This document shows positions 18,323-27,351 of a stretch of DNA of 64,000 bases, one piece after another. Under the pieces are notes generated by a model. The model was not told the DNA's origin. It saw only the letters and a program-made list of their open reading frames with translations, and made no database searches. A program made the translations under genes and the position numbers. Source of the DNA: Xylophilus sp. Leaf220 (GTDB taxonomy: Bacteria; Pseudomonadota; Gammaproteobacteria; Burkholderiales; Burkholderiaceae_C). The stretch spans positions 248,339-312,338 of the forward strand of contig NZ_LMKO01000022.1 of assembly GCF_001421705.1 (NCBI RefSeq), in the 5' to 3' direction. The first letter of the stretch is position 1. The number at the start of each line of letters is the position of its first letter.

Positions 18323-19851
18323 GCCATCCCAAGGCCGGCCAGGCCGACATCGCGCTGCTGCTGGAAGGCACCTTCCCGTACGTGAGCGGCGGCGTCTCGA
18401 GCTGGATCAACCAGATCATCCGGGCCTATCCCGAATACACCTTCGCGATCATCTTCCTCGGCAGCCGCCAGGAGGACTATTCGAACTTCAAATACGAACT
18501 GCCCGCGAACGTGGTGCATTTCGAGGAGCACTATCTCTACGACCATCTGGGCGCCCGCGGCATGCCGGCCCGGCGCACGGGCAACCGGGCCGCGCTCGAC
18601 ATGGTGCGCACCCTGGTCGAGTCTTTTCGCACCGGCGACCGCAGCGCCGAGACGATGGCCGCCTTCCGCGAGCTGACGCTGCAGATGCAGCCGGGCGGCA
18701 CGCTGCCGCTGGAGGATTTCCTCTACAGCGAGCGGGCCTGGGAGATCATCTGCCAGGGCTACCGCGACCACTGCACCGACCCGTCCTTCGTCGACTATTT
18801 CTGGACGGTGCGGATCATGTACCAGCCGCTCTGGACGCTGGCCCGGGTGGCGCAGCAGATGCTGCCGGTGCGGATGGTGCACTGCGCCTCGACCGGCTAC
18901 GCCGGCTACCTGGGCGGCCTGGTGCAGCACATGCGGGGCGTGCCGCTGATCCTGTCGGAGCACGGCATCTACACCAAGGAACGCAAGATCGACCTGTTCA
19001 AGAGCGAGTGGATCCGCGACAACCGCAACATCTTCCAGCGCGACCCGACCGAGCTGTCGTACTTCCGCCAGATGTGGATCCGCTTCTTCGAATGGCTCGG
19101 CTACTACTGCTACGCCGCGGCCGATCCGATCATCGCGCTCTACGAGACCAACCGCCTGCGCCAGGTCACCGACGGCGCCGAAGCGGCCCGCACCTTCAAC
19201 ATTCCCAACGGCATCAACCTGGCGCGCTTCGCACGGCTGCGCGACCAGCGGCCGGTCGAGGTGCCGCAGGTGCTCTGCCTGATCGGCCGCGTGGTGCCGA
19301 TCAAGGACATCAAGACCTTCATCCGCGCGATGCGCCGGGTGGTCAACCAGCTGCCGCTGGCCGAAGGCTGGATCGCAGGGCCTACCGAGGAAGACCCCGC
19401 CTATGCGCAGGAGTGCACGAACCTCGTGCGCAGCCTGGGACTGGAGAACAACATCCGCTTCCTGGGCTTCCAGCGGGTGGAGGACCTGATGCCGCGGATC
19501 GGCCTGGTGATCCTCTCGTCGATCAGCGAGGCGTTGCCGCTGGTGATCCTGGAGGGCTACGCCGCCGGCGTGCCCACCGTGTCGACCGACGTCGGGTCGT
19601 GCCGCCAGCTGATCGAAGGACTGGACGAGGAAGACCGCGCGCTGGGCGCCTCCGGCAAGGTGGTGCCTATCGCCGATCCGCAGCGGCTCGCCGACGCGTC
19701 GATCGCGCTGCTCAAGGATTCGGATGCCTGGCACGCCGCCAGCCGCGCGGCGATCGCGCGGGTGGAGCGCTACTACACCGACACGATGATGTTCGACCGC
19801 TACCGCCGGGTCTACGAGACGGCGTTCCAGAAAACAGAGGGAGCGCGCTGA
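18319..19851 (+). CDS. pelF: PelF: GT4-family glycosyltransferase (Pel polymerase)
   Basis: 510-residue soluble glycosyltransferase of family GT4 with a GT-B fold. It has the PelF-specific N-terminal motif EGTFPYVSGGVSSWINQII, a central HGIYTKERKIDL segment, the nucleotide-sugar part LIGRVVPIKDIKTFIRAM, and the C-terminal E-x7-E type motif EALPLVILEGYAAG. PelF uses UDP-activated N-acetylhexosamine to build the chain. Its length matches known PelF proteins (about 507). Start ATG 18319 overlaps the pelE stop. Confidence 0.96.
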   Translation: MSHPKAGQADIALLLEGTFPYVSGGVSSWINQIIRAYPEYTFAIIFLGSRQEDYSNFKYELPANVVHFEEHYLYDHLGARGMPARRTGNRAALDMVRTLVESFRTGDRSAETMAAFRELTLQMQPGGTLPLEDFLYSERAWEIICQGYRDHCTDPSFVDYFWTVRIMYQPLWTLARVAQQMLPVRMVHCASTGYAGYLGGLVQHMRGVPLILSEHGIYTKERKIDLFKSEWIRDNRNIFQRDPTELSYFRQMWIRFFEWLGYYCYAAADPIIALYETNRLRQVTDGAEAARTFNIPNGINLARFARLRDQRPVEVPQVLCLIGRVVPIKDIKTFIRAMRRVVNQLPLAEGWIAGPTEEDPAYAQECTNLVRSLGLENNIRFLGFQRVEDLMPRIGLVILSSISEALPLVILEGYAAGVPTVSTDVGSCRQLIEGLDEEDRALGASGKVVPIADPQRLADASIALLKDSDAWHAASRAAIARVERYYTDTMMFDRYRRVYETAFQKTEGAR

Positions 19852-21224
19852 TGGCCGGCATTGGATTCGAGCTGCGGCGCATGCTGCGCAAGGACACGCT
19901 GACCAGCCTGGTGCAGGCCTATGCCTATGCCGGCGTGATCGGCTCGGGGCCGTGGGTGTTCTCGATCGTCGGCATCCTGCTGATCGGTATCTTCAGCGCC
20001 AGCGTGGTGGTGCCGGCCTCACTGGTCACCCAGTTCCAGACGTCGGTCACCTACCTGGTGGCGGGCAGCCTGATCCTCACCGGGCTGGTGCAGCTGGCCT
20101 TCACCCGGTTCGTGTCGGACCGGCTATTCGAGAAACGCCGCGACCTGATCCTTCCGAACCTGCACGGCCTGCTGCTGGTGGTGACCGTCGCCTCGGGCGT
20201 GCTGGGCACCCTGGCCCTCTTCGTGGTGCTGCCCAACCTGGGCCTGGTCTACCGGATGCTGATGCTGGCCGGCTTCGCGCTCATGTGCAACGTCTGGGTG
20301 CTGACGGTGCTGCTGTCCGGCATGAAACGCTACAAGGTCATCGTGGCGCTGTTCGGCCTGGCTTACGCGGTCATCGTCGTCGCCTCGCTGCTGCTGCGGC
20401 CCTGGGGGCTGGAGGGACTACTGGCGGGTTTCGTGCTGGGCAACTACCTGCTGCTGGCGGGCATGTGGGTGCTGGTGGTGCAGGAGTTCAACCCCAAGGG
20501 CAAGCTGATCGCGTTCGACTTCGCGCGGCGCAGGATGCTCTATCCGTCGCTGGTGGCGGTGGGGTTCCTCTACAACTTCGGCATCTGGGCCGACAAGTTC
20601 ATGTTCTGGTACTTCACCCCCACGTCCCAGAGCATCATCGGCGGGCTGCGCGCCTCGATCATCTACGACCTGCCGGTGTTCCTGGCCTACCTGTCGATCA
20701 TCCCGGGCATGGCGGTATTCCTGGTCCGGATCGAGACCGACTTCGTCGAGTTCTACGACAAGTTCTACGACGCGGTGCGCAGCGGCGGCTCGCTGGAATA
20801 CATCGAGGCGATGCGCGACGAGATGGTCTATTCGATCCAGCAGGGCCTGGGCGAGATCGGCAAGATCCAGACGCTGGCGGTGCTGGTCACCTTCGTCGCC
20901 GGACCGGCCCTGCTCGACGTGCTGGGCATCTCGCGGCTCTACCTGCCGCTGCTGCATGTGCAGGTGATCGGCGCCGGCCTGCAGGTGGGGCTGATGGCGA
21001 TCCTGAACGTGTTCTTCTACCTCGACCAGCGGCGCATCGTGCTTTTCCTGTGCCTTCAGTTCGTGCTGCTCAACATCGTCTTCACCGGCTTCACGCTGCA
21101 TGCCGGCGCTGCGCTCTACGGCTACGGATTCGCGCTGTCGACCCTGCTCACCCTGTGCACTGGCATGTACCTGCTGTCGCGCCAGCTCAACCGGCTGGAG
21201 TACGAGACCTTCATGCTCCAGTAG
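19851..21224 (+). CDS. pelG: PelG: polytopic inner-membrane Pel transporter
   Basis: 457-residue integral membrane protein with about 12 hydrophobic segments, related to the MOP/Wzx flippase superfamily. The N-terminal MAGIGFELRRMLRKDTLTSL is characteristic of PelG. It is thought to move the growing Pel polymer across the inner membrane. The start overlaps the pelF stop by one base (TGATG). The stop codon is followed by a small hairpin (GGCCC/GGGCC, 21224-21238), and the first GH135-like gene begins 58 nt downstream. Confidence 0.95.
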   Translation: MAGIGFELRRMLRKDTLTSLVQAYAYAGVIGSGPWVFSIVGILLIGIFSASVVVPASLVTQFQTSVTYLVAGSLILTGLVQLAFTRFVSDRLFEKRRDLILPNLHGLLLVVTVASGVLGTLALFVVLPNLGLVYRMLMLAGFALMCNVWVLTVLLSGMKRYKVIVALFGLAYAVIVVASLLLRPWGLEGLLAGFVLGNYLLLAGMWVLVVQEFNPKGKLIAFDFARRRMLYPSLVAVGFLYNFGIWADKFMFWYFTPTSQSIIGGLRASIIYDLPVFLAYLSIIPGMAVFLVRIETDFVEFYDKFYDAVRSGGSLEYIEAMRDEMVYSIQQGLGEIGKIQTLAVLVTFVAGPALLDVLGISRLYLPLLHVQVIGAGLQVGLMAILNVFFYLDQRRIVLFLCLQFVLLNIVFTGFTLHAGAALYGYGFALSTLLTLCTGMYLLSRQLNRLEYETFMLQ

Positions 21225-21282
21225 GCCCCGCAAGGGCCGCCCCGCTACCATCGGTTCCCACCCACCGTCGATCGGCCGCTTC

Positions 21283-22467
21283 ATGAAACCACCTTCCCTG
21301 CGTGCACTTCCCCGGTGGCTGAACCTGGCCCTGGCCGCGCTGGTGGCGGCGTGCGGCGGTGGAGGTGGTGGCGGCAGCGGCGGCGCGCCCGTCGCCGTGC
21401 CGGTCGTCACCGTCACCATCGGCGCGCCGGGCGACCAGGCGATCTTCGAGATGGGCGGCCCGGTCAGCGTGAACGCCCGGGTGACGGTCGACGGCGCGGT
21501 GCCGGCCGACGGCACCGCGGTGCGTTTCGCGGCGTCGTCCGGCACCTTCGCGCCGGCCAGCCCCACCACCCAGGCAGGCGTGGCGACCGCGTCGTTCAGC
21601 GCCACGGCGCCGGGGCGCCAGGAGATCACCGCGTCGGTCCAGATCGGCGGCCAGACGGCCAACGCGGTGCGGGTGGTGTACCTGCGGCCCGCGCCGGCGC
21701 CGCTGGAGCTGCTGGTGCCGGCCTACTTCTCGCCGACCACTACCAGCCACTGGAACACGCTGGTCGCCGGCGCCGCGTCCCATCCAGGCGTTGCGGTCAC
21801 CGCCATCATGAACCCCGACAACGGCATCTTCACCAACGCCAGCGCCGACTACCTGCGCGTGCTGACGCAGCTGTCCGCGGCCGGCGGCCGGACGGTCGGC
21901 TACGTCTACACCGGCTACGGCACCGGGTCCCGGTCGATGGCGTCGATCAAGGCCAACATCGACAGCTACCTGGCGCTGTACGGCCGCGCGCTGATCGGCG
22001 GCTTCTTCCTCGACGAGATGGCGTCCGCCGCCAACCGGCTGGATTTCTACCGCGAGATCTACGGCTACATCAAGGCCAGGGACGCAGGCCTGCGGGTGAT
22101 CGGCAACCCCGGCACCTTTCCCGACCCGGGCTACGCGGCGGTCGCCGACATCCTGGTGAATTTCGAAAACAGCGCCGCCGCCTTCGCCGACTACGACCCG
22201 CGCAACGGGCAGGCCTGGCTCTACCAGTACCCCAACAGCCGTGCGGGCGCTCTGGTCTACGGCACGCCTACCTGCGCAGCGATGCAGACCGCCGTACGGG
22301 CCGCCGCCACCGCGCGCTTCAACGCCGGGCCGCTCTACATCACCGACTTGCCGTACAACCCGGTGACCGGAGCCGGCAACCCCTGGGCTGCCTTGCCAAG
22401 CTATTGGTTGCAGATGCTCGACACGGTCGCAGCGGTCAACCGCGGCAGCACGCTGCCTGCCTGCTGA
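21283..22467 (+). CDS. Lipoprotein with Ig-like and spherulin-4/GH135-type domains (copy 1)
   Basis: 394-residue lipoprotein: signal peptide to Cys24 (VAAC), a Gly-rich spacer, one bacterial Ig-like (Big_1) domain (about 40-140), then a spherulin-4 type TIM-barrel domain (about 145-390). The second domain has the family's VTAIMNPDNGIF, YVYTGYGTGS and GGFFLDEM motifs. The Asp-Glu pair (D244/E245) and a later Glu295 (VNFEN) match the three conserved acidic residues of fungal Sph3 (GH135), which hydrolyses N-acetylgalactosamine-rich galactosaminogalactan. Directly behind pelG, it is a candidate Pel hydrolase or Pel-binding surface protein. The function is inferred; no close characterised homologue is known to me. 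Confidence 0.85.
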   Translation: MKPPSLRALPRWLNLALAALVAACGGGGGGGSGGAPVAVPVVTVTIGAPGDQAIFEMGGPVSVNARVTVDGAVPADGTAVRFAASSGTFAPASPTTQAGVATASFSATAPGRQEITASVQIGGQTANAVRVVYLRPAPAPLELLVPAYFSPTTTSHWNTLVAGAASHPGVAVTAIMNPDNGIFTNASADYLRVLTQLSAAGGRTVGYVYTGYGTGSRSMASIKANIDSYLALYGRALIGGFFLDEMASAANRLDFYREIYGYIKARDAGLRVIGNPGTFPDPGYAAVADILVNFENSAAAFADYDPRNGQAWLYQYPNSRAGALVYGTPTCAAMQTAVRAAATARFNAGPLYITDLPYNPVTGAGNPWAALPSYWLQMLDTVAAVNRGSTLPAC

Positions 22468-22659
22468 TCTGGGCTGTTCGGCCGCCCAGCGGCGGCACGG
22501 CACCGCCGATGCGCTGTTGCCCGGATGTCCGCAAGACACTGCGGTATATTTAAAGCACGGGTAAAACCAACCGTCGGACAGGCCCGACCGACGGCCATCG
22601 CTGCGGTTAGCAACTGTCGCCCAGGTGACTATCATCCGATTTTTTGCGGATCGCCCACC

Positions 22660-23895
22660 ATGCAGCTTTTCGGACCGCTCTCCCGTTTCAGTCTTCTGGC
22701 CGCGGCGGCGGCGCTCGTGGCGGGCTGCGGCGGAGGCGGAGACAGCACCACCACCGCGGCGACCTCCAGCGTTACCGCCGCGGGGGAAGCCGACATCATC
22801 GTCGGCACCCAGGCGGCCAAGGCCAAGCTCCCGGTGCTGTCGCTGGCTTTCACCACCCCGGACGATCAGGAGGTGCTGACCGTCGGTACCGCGGCCACCG
22901 TCGCGGCACGGCTGAAGATCGACGGCGTGGCAGCGGTAGACGGCACCGCGGTGCGCTTGGGCGCGCCGTCGGCCCACTGGCTGCCGGTCCTTCCCACGAC
23001 CGTGGCCGGCTTGACCACCACCGCCTTCACCGCCACCGCACCCGGCCGCCAGGAGATCACCGCCACCGTGCAGGCCGGCGGCCAGACAGCCAGTGCGGTG
23101 CGGGCTGTGTATGCCCGGCCGGCCCCCGCACCGCTCGAGATCCTGGTTCCCGCCTACTTCTCGCCCGCCGACTCGACCGACTGGGCGAAGATGACCGCCG
23201 GCGCCGCCGCCCATCCGACGCTGGCCGTCACCGCGATCATGAATCCGAACAATGGCATCTTCACCGCGGCCGATCCGGACTACCTGCGGGCGCTGGCGCA
23301 GTTCGCCGCGGTGGGCGGCCGCACGGTGGGCTATGTCTACACCGGCTACGGCACCGGATCGCGCTCGCTGGCCTCGATCAAGGCCAACATCGACCGGTAC
23401 CTGGCGGTCTACGGCCGCCCCTTGATCGGCGGCTTCTTTCTCGACGAGATGGCCTCCGATCCGAAGAGGCTGGCCTTCTACCAGGAGATCTACCGCCACA
23501 TCAAGGCCCGCGACCCGGGCCTGCGGGTGATCGGCAACCCCGGCACCGTGCCGGATGCGGTGTATGCGGGCGTGGCCGACACCCTGGTCACCTTCGAAGA
23601 CCGCGGTACGGCCTACACCCGCTACGACCCGCGCCAGGGCAATGCCTGGCTGTACCTGCAGGCCAACAGCCACCAGGCGGCGCTGGTCCACAACGCGAGC
23701 TGCGCGGCGATGCAGCGCGCCGTCGCCGCGGCCGCCACGGCACGGTTCAACGCCGGGCCGGTGTACATGACCAACCTCAAGTTCAACCCCGAGACCGGCG
23801 TGGGCGATCCCTGGAAGGCCCTGCCCGGCTACTGGATGCAGATGCTGGACACCGTCTCGGCCGTCAACCGGGGCGTGCCACCGACGGCCTGCTGA
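22660..23895 (+). CDS. Lipoprotein with Ig-like and spherulin-4/GH135-type domains (copy 2)
   Basis: 411-residue paralogue of the preceding lipoprotein, roughly 70% identical by eye over the catalytic-type domain. Lipobox Cys23 (VAGC) is followed by a Ser/Thr/Ala-rich linker longer than in copy 1. An Ig-like domain (about 60-155) and the spherulin-4 type domain with D262/E263 (FFLDEM) and E313 (VTFED) complete it. Both copies keep the putative catalytic acids, so both may be active. A 192-bp gap with AT-rich patches separates the copies, so copy 2 may have its own promoter. It converges on hisA with a hairpin between them. Tandem duplication is the simplest origin. Confidence 0.85.
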   Translation: MQLFGPLSRFSLLAAAAALVAGCGGGGDSTTTAATSSVTAAGEADIIVGTQAAKAKLPVLSLAFTTPDDQEVLTVGTAATVAARLKIDGVAAVDGTAVRLGAPSAHWLPVLPTTVAGLTTTAFTATAPGRQEITATVQAGGQTASAVRAVYARPAPAPLEILVPAYFSPADSTDWAKMTAGAAAHPTLAVTAIMNPNNGIFTAADPDYLRALAQFAAVGGRTVGYVYTGYGTGSRSLASIKANIDRYLAVYGRPLIGGFFLDEMASDPKRLAFYQEIYRHIKARDPGLRVIGNPGTVPDAVYAGVADTLVTFEDRGTAYTRYDPRQGNAWLYLQANSHQAALVHNASCAAMQRAVAAAATARFNAGPVYMTNLKFNPETGVGDPWKALPGYWMQMLDTVSAVNRGVPPTAC

Positions 23896-23913
23896 GGCCG
23901 CCGCGCGTCCGGT

Positions 23914-23941
23914 GGCCGGCGGCGCATGTCCTGCGCCGGCC
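23914..23941. terminator. GC-rich hairpin between convergent lipoprotein gene and hisA
   Basis: GGCCG...GCGCA pairs with TGCGC...CGGCC around a 5-nt loop, with a 3-nt bulge on the left arm. It sits in the 58-bp gap between two converging stop codons. No T-tract is present, so a terminator function is a positional inference. Confidence 0.35.
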
Positions 23942-23953
23942 GATCGCGCAGGG

Positions 23954-24691
23954 TCAGGCCAGTTCGTCGGCGCGGGCCTGCGCCGCAGCGAAGTCGAGGT
24001 CGCCCGAGTAGATGGCGCGGCCGCAGATGACGCCTTCGACGCCTTCGGCCTCCACCGCGCAGAGGCCCTCGATGTCCGCCATGTTCGACAGGCCGCCCGA
24101 CGCGATCACCGGGATCGTCAGCGCCTGGGCCAGCTTGACCGTCGCGTCGATGTTGATGCCCGAGAGCATGCCGTCGCGGCCGATGTCGGTGTAGATGATC
24201 GACTCGACGCCCCAGTCCTCGAACTTCTTGGCCAGGTCGACGACCTCGTGGCCGGTGAGCTTGCTCCAGCCGTCGGTGGCGACCTTGCCGTCCTTCGCGT
24301 CCAGTCCCACGATGATGTGGCCGCCGAAAGCGCTGCAGGCGTCCTTCAGGAAGCCCGGGTTCTTGACCGCCGCGGTGCCGATGATCACGTAGCGCAGGCC
24401 GCCGTCGATGTACTTCTCGATCGTGTCCAGGTCGCGGATGCCGCCGCCCAGCTGCACCGGGATGTCATCGCCCACGGCCTTCAGGATCGACTTGATCGCC
24501 GCGTAGTTCTGCGGCTTGCCGGCGAAGGCGCCGTTCAGGTCCACCAGGTGCAGGCGCCGTGCGCCCTGCTCCACCCACTTCAGCGCCATCGCGGCCGGGT
24601 CTTCCCCGAAGGTGGTCGATTGGTCCATGTCGCCCTGTTTCAGGCGGACGCAGTGACCGTCTTTCAGGTCGATCGCAGGAATGAGGATCAT
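23954..24691 (-). CDS. hisA: ProFAR isomerase HisA
   Basis: 245-residue (beta/alpha)8 barrel that opens the ribose ring of ProFAR to PRFAR in histidine synthesis. Motifs: [17 protein letters not shown] with catalytic Asp8, [11 protein letters not shown], and the second catalytic Asp in [13 protein letters not shown]. It follows hisH by 123 nt. In relatives hisF comes right after hisA; here the following genes on this strand are absent and the Pel/GH135 block begins instead. Confidence 0.97.
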   Translation of the reverse strand: MILIPAIDLKDGHCVRLKQGDMDQSTTFGEDPAAMALKWVEQGARRLHLVDLNGAFAGKPQNYAAIKSILKAVGDDIPVQLGGGIRDLDTIEKYIDGGLRYVIIGTAAVKNPGFLKDACSAFGGHIIVGLDAKDGKVATDGWSKLTGHEVVDLAKKFEDWGVESIIYTDIGRDGMLSGINIDATVKLAQALTIPVIASGGLSNMADIEGLCAVEAEGVEGVICGRAIYSGDLDFAAAQARADELA

Positions 24692-24814
24692 GGTGCCGTG
24701 GTCAGCTGGAAGACTCGAAGGGATGGAAATGCAGGTCGATGTGCGAAGCCGCCGCCGCGGCCGGATTCTCGTGCGCAATCCGAGTGCGGACGCAGTGGCC
24801 CTCGCGGCAAGCGT

Positions 24815-25483
24815 TCAGGGTGCCCAGTGCAGGAAGTTGCGGTAGAGCGCCAGCCCGTGGTCGGCGCTCTTCTCGGGATGGAACTGGGCGGCAAAAATGT
24901 TATCGCGTGCCACGGCGGCGGTAAAGCGTCCGCCGTAGTCGGCCTCGCCCGCAGTGTGGCGGGCATCCGACGGACGGGCGTAGAAGCTGTGCACGAAATA
25001 GAAGTGCGTGCCGTCGGGAATGCCCTGCCACAGCGGATGCACCGCGCCGCCGTGCGACGACTGGAACACCTGGTTCCAGCCCATCTGCGGTACTTTGAAG
25101 CGGCTGCCGTCGGGCTGCATCCTGCCGGCCAGGTCGAACTTGACGACGCGGCCGGGGAACAGCGCCAGGCCGTCGGTCGGGCCCTCGTCGCTGGCGTCGA
25201 GCAGCATCTGCATGCCGACGCAGACGCCGAAGAGCGGTTTCTGCGCCGCCGCCTCCAGCACCGAGGCGCGCAGGCCCGAATCGGCCAGCTCGCGCATGCA
25301 GTCGGGCATGGCGCCCTGGCCGGGCAGCACGATGCGGTCGGCGGCGCGCACCGTCTCGGGCTCGGCGGTCACTACCACGTTCCAGCCGGTGCCGGCGGCG
25401 GCGGCCCGCACCGCCTGCGACACCGACCAGAGGTTGCCCATGCCGTAGTCGACCACGGCCACGGTCTTTGCTACATTATTCAT
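24815..25483 (-). CDS. hisH: Imidazole glycerol phosphate synthase, glutamine amidotransferase subunit HisH
   Basis: 222-residue class I glutaminase that feeds ammonia to HisF. Nucleophile Cys88 (FGVCVGMQ) with His202/Glu204 (QFHPEKS) form the triad. The start [17 protein letters not shown] (ATG 25483) was chosen because it places the conserved AVVDYGMGN at the usual distance. The start codon lies inside a 17-nt repeat element, so M-N-N-V-A is partly dictated by the repeat. The gene lies 54 nt after hisB. Confidence 0.96.
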   Translation of the reverse strand: MNNVAKTVAVVDYGMGNLWSVSQAVRAAAAGTGWNVVVTAEPETVRAADRIVLPGQGAMPDCMRELADSGLRASVLEAAAQKPLFGVCVGMQMLLDASDEGPTDGLALFPGRVVKFDLAGRMQPDGSRFKVPQMGWNQVFQSSHGGAVHPLWQGIPDGTHFYFVHSFYARPSDARHTAGEADYGGRFTAAVARDNIFAAQFHPEKSADHGLALYRNFLHWAP

Positions 25484-25486
25484 AGC
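25470..25486 (-). repeat. 17-nt AT-rich near-palindrome, copy 2, carrying the hisH start codon
   Basis: On the coding strand GCTATGAATAATGTAGC, in which bases 4-6 are the hisH ATG. Stem of 4 bp plus a T-G wobble, 7-nt AT-rich loop. Same design as copy 3 at hisD. Confidence 0.75.
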
Positions 25487-25537
25487 TAGAAGCCGGCTTC
25501 GGGCGCCGGCCAGAGGCACTTTTGATGCTCGAAACCG

Positions 25538-26170
25538 TCACAGCGACCCCTTGGTCGACGGAATGACGCCGGCCATCCGCGGATCGCGCTCCAGCGCGGC
25601 ACGCAGCGCCCGGGCGAAGGCCTTGAACACCGTCTCGCACTGGTGGTGGGCGTTGATGCCCTTGAGGTTGTCGATGTGCAGCGTCACGCCCGCATGGTTG
25701 GCGAAGCCCTGGAAGAACTCGTAGACCAGCTGCGTATCCAGCGTGCCGACCATGCCGCTGGTGAACGGGATATGCAGGTGCAGCCCCGGCCGGCCCGAGA
25801 AGTCGATCACCACCCGCGACAGCGCCTCGTCCAGCGGCACGTAGGCATGGCCGTAGCGGCGGATGCCCTTCTTGTCGCCGACCGCCTTGGCGAAGGCCTG
25901 GCCGAGCGTGATGCCCACGTCTTCGACCGTGTGGTGGCCGTCGATGTAGAGGTCGCCATCGGCCCGCACGTCGAGGTCGATCAGCCCGTGCCGGGCGATC
26001 TGGTCGAGCATGTGGTCGAAGAAGCCGATGCCGGTGGCGAGCGTCGCGCGGCCGGTGCCGTCGAGGTTGACGCGCACGGTGATCTTGGTCTCTGCGGTGT
26101 CGCGCGAGACCTCGGCGACGCGTTCGAGTGACGGGTCGAGGGCGGGGCCGGTCGGGTCGGGAGTGGTCAT
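25538..26170 (-). CDS. hisB: Imidazoleglycerol-phosphate dehydratase HisB
   Basis: 210-residue manganese enzyme that dehydrates IGP to imidazole-acetol phosphate. This is the stand-alone dehydratase, not the bifunctional enterobacterial form. Metal ligands are in the conserved [23 protein letters not shown] and GINAHHQCE motifs. A 15-20 residue unconserved N-terminus precedes the domain. The ATG overlaps the hisC stop (ATGA). Confidence 0.97.
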   Translation of the reverse strand: MTTPDPTGPALDPSLERVAEVSRDTAETKITVRVNLDGTGRATLATGIGFFDHMLDQIARHGLIDLDVRADGDLYIDGHHTVEDVGITLGQAFAKAVGDKKGIRRYGHAYVPLDEALSRVVIDFSGRPGLHLHIPFTSGMVGTLDTQLVYEFFQGFANHAGVTLHIDNLKGINAHHQCETVFKAFARALRAALERDPRMAGVIPSTKGSL

Positions 26171-27351
26171 CGGGTGGGGGCGTCGGTGGGCAGGGACAGC
26201 GTCGGGGATGGGGCCAGCGCCTGCTGCAGCGCCGCCAGCATGCGGGTGTTCTCGTCTTCGGTGCCCACGGTCAGGCGCAGGCAGCCGGCCAGCAAGGCAT
26301 GCATTCTAGAAACGTTCTTGACCAGGATGCCCGAGCGCCGCAGCGCGTCGAACACCCGCTGGGCGCCGGCCTCGCCGCCGGGCATGCGCACCAGCAGCAT
26401 GTTGGCGTCGCTGGGCCACGCCTGCACGCCGGGCAGCGCGGCCACGGCGTCGGCCAGGCGTTGGCGCTGGGCGCGGATGTCGGCAGCCTGCGCCTCGAAC
26501 ACCGCGGCATGCTCCAGCGCGAACAGCGCGCATTCGGCGTTCAGCACGCTGATGTTGTAGGGCGGGCGCACCTTGTCGATCTCCGCGACCAGCGCGGCGG
26601 GCCCCATCAGGTAGCCGAGGCGCACGCCCGCCAGGCCGAACTTGCTCAGGGTGCGCATCAGCAGCACATGGGCGTGGCCCGCCGGGTCGCGCCGGATCGC
26701 ATCCTGCCAGCTGCGGCTGGCGAAGGGCTGGTAGGCCTCGTCGACCACCACCAGGCCGTCCACGGCCGCAGCCGCGGCGATGACGCGGGCCATCGCGTCG
26801 GCGTCCCACAGGTTGGCGGTCGGGTTGTTGGGATAGGCCAGGTAGGTGATAGCGGGGCGGTACGCGGCGATCGCCGCGCACATCGCATCCGTATCGAGCT
26901 GGAAGTCGGCCGAGAGCGGCACGCCGACGAAGCGCAGGCCCTGCAGTTGCGCGCTGATCGCATACATCACGAAGCCGGGCAGCGGCGCCAGGATCGCCGG
27001 CGGCAGGCCGTCGGGCGTGTCGGCGGCGGGTACGTCGCAGGCCATCGCCAGCAGCGAGATGATCTCGTCCGAGCCGTTGCCGAGCACCAGCGCATGGCCC
27101 TCGGGCAGGTCGACGTGCGCGGCCAGGGCGCGCTTCAGGTCGTCGATCCGCGGGCCGGGATAGCGGTTGATCGCCAGCGCGCCCAGCCGGGCGCCGAGGG
27201 CCGCCTGCAGGTCGGCCGACAGCGTGTGCGGGTTCTCCATCGCATCGAGCTTGACCATGCCGGCCGCGTCCTGCACCGCATAGGCGTGCATCGACTGCAC
27301 GTCGGCGCGGATGCGCCGCAGCGCCGGGATGGCCGAGGCGTCGGCGCTCAC
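26167..27351 (-). CDS. hisC: Histidinol-phosphate aminotransferase HisC
   Basis: 394-residue PLP-dependent fold-type I aminotransferase converting imidazole-acetol phosphate to histidinol phosphate. Recognisable parts: [10 protein letters not shown] at the N-terminus, [29 protein letters not shown], and the PLP Schiff-base Lys237 in [11 protein letters not shown]. It overlaps hisD upstream and hisB downstream by 4 nt each, so hisD-C-B are tightly coupled. Confidence 0.97.
   Translation of the reverse strand: MSADASAIPALRRIRADVQSMHAYAVQDAAGMVKLDAMENPHTLSADLQAALGARLGALAINRYPGPRIDDLKRALAAHVDLPEGHALVLGNGSDEIISLLAMACDVPAADTPDGLPPAILAPLPGFVMYAISAQLQGLRFVGVPLSADFQLDTDAMCAAIAAYRPAITYLAYPNNPTANLWDADAMARVIAAAAAVDGLVVVDEAYQPFASRSWQDAIRRDPAGHAHVLLMRTLSKFGLAGVRLGYLMGPAALVAEIDKVRPPYNISVLNAECALFALEHAAVFEAQAADIRAQRQRLADAVAALPGVQAWPSDANMLLVRMPGGEAGAQRVFDALRRSGILVKNVSRMHALLAGCLRLTVGTEDENTRMLAALQQALAPSPTLSLPTDAPTR

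Noticed and set aside
6231-24700. Insertion-sequence or integrase boundaries of the pel block inside the his genes
   Set aside because: No transposase, direct repeats, tRNA or obvious terminal inverted repeats were found at either junction. The split of his genes is real, but the mechanism is not visible.
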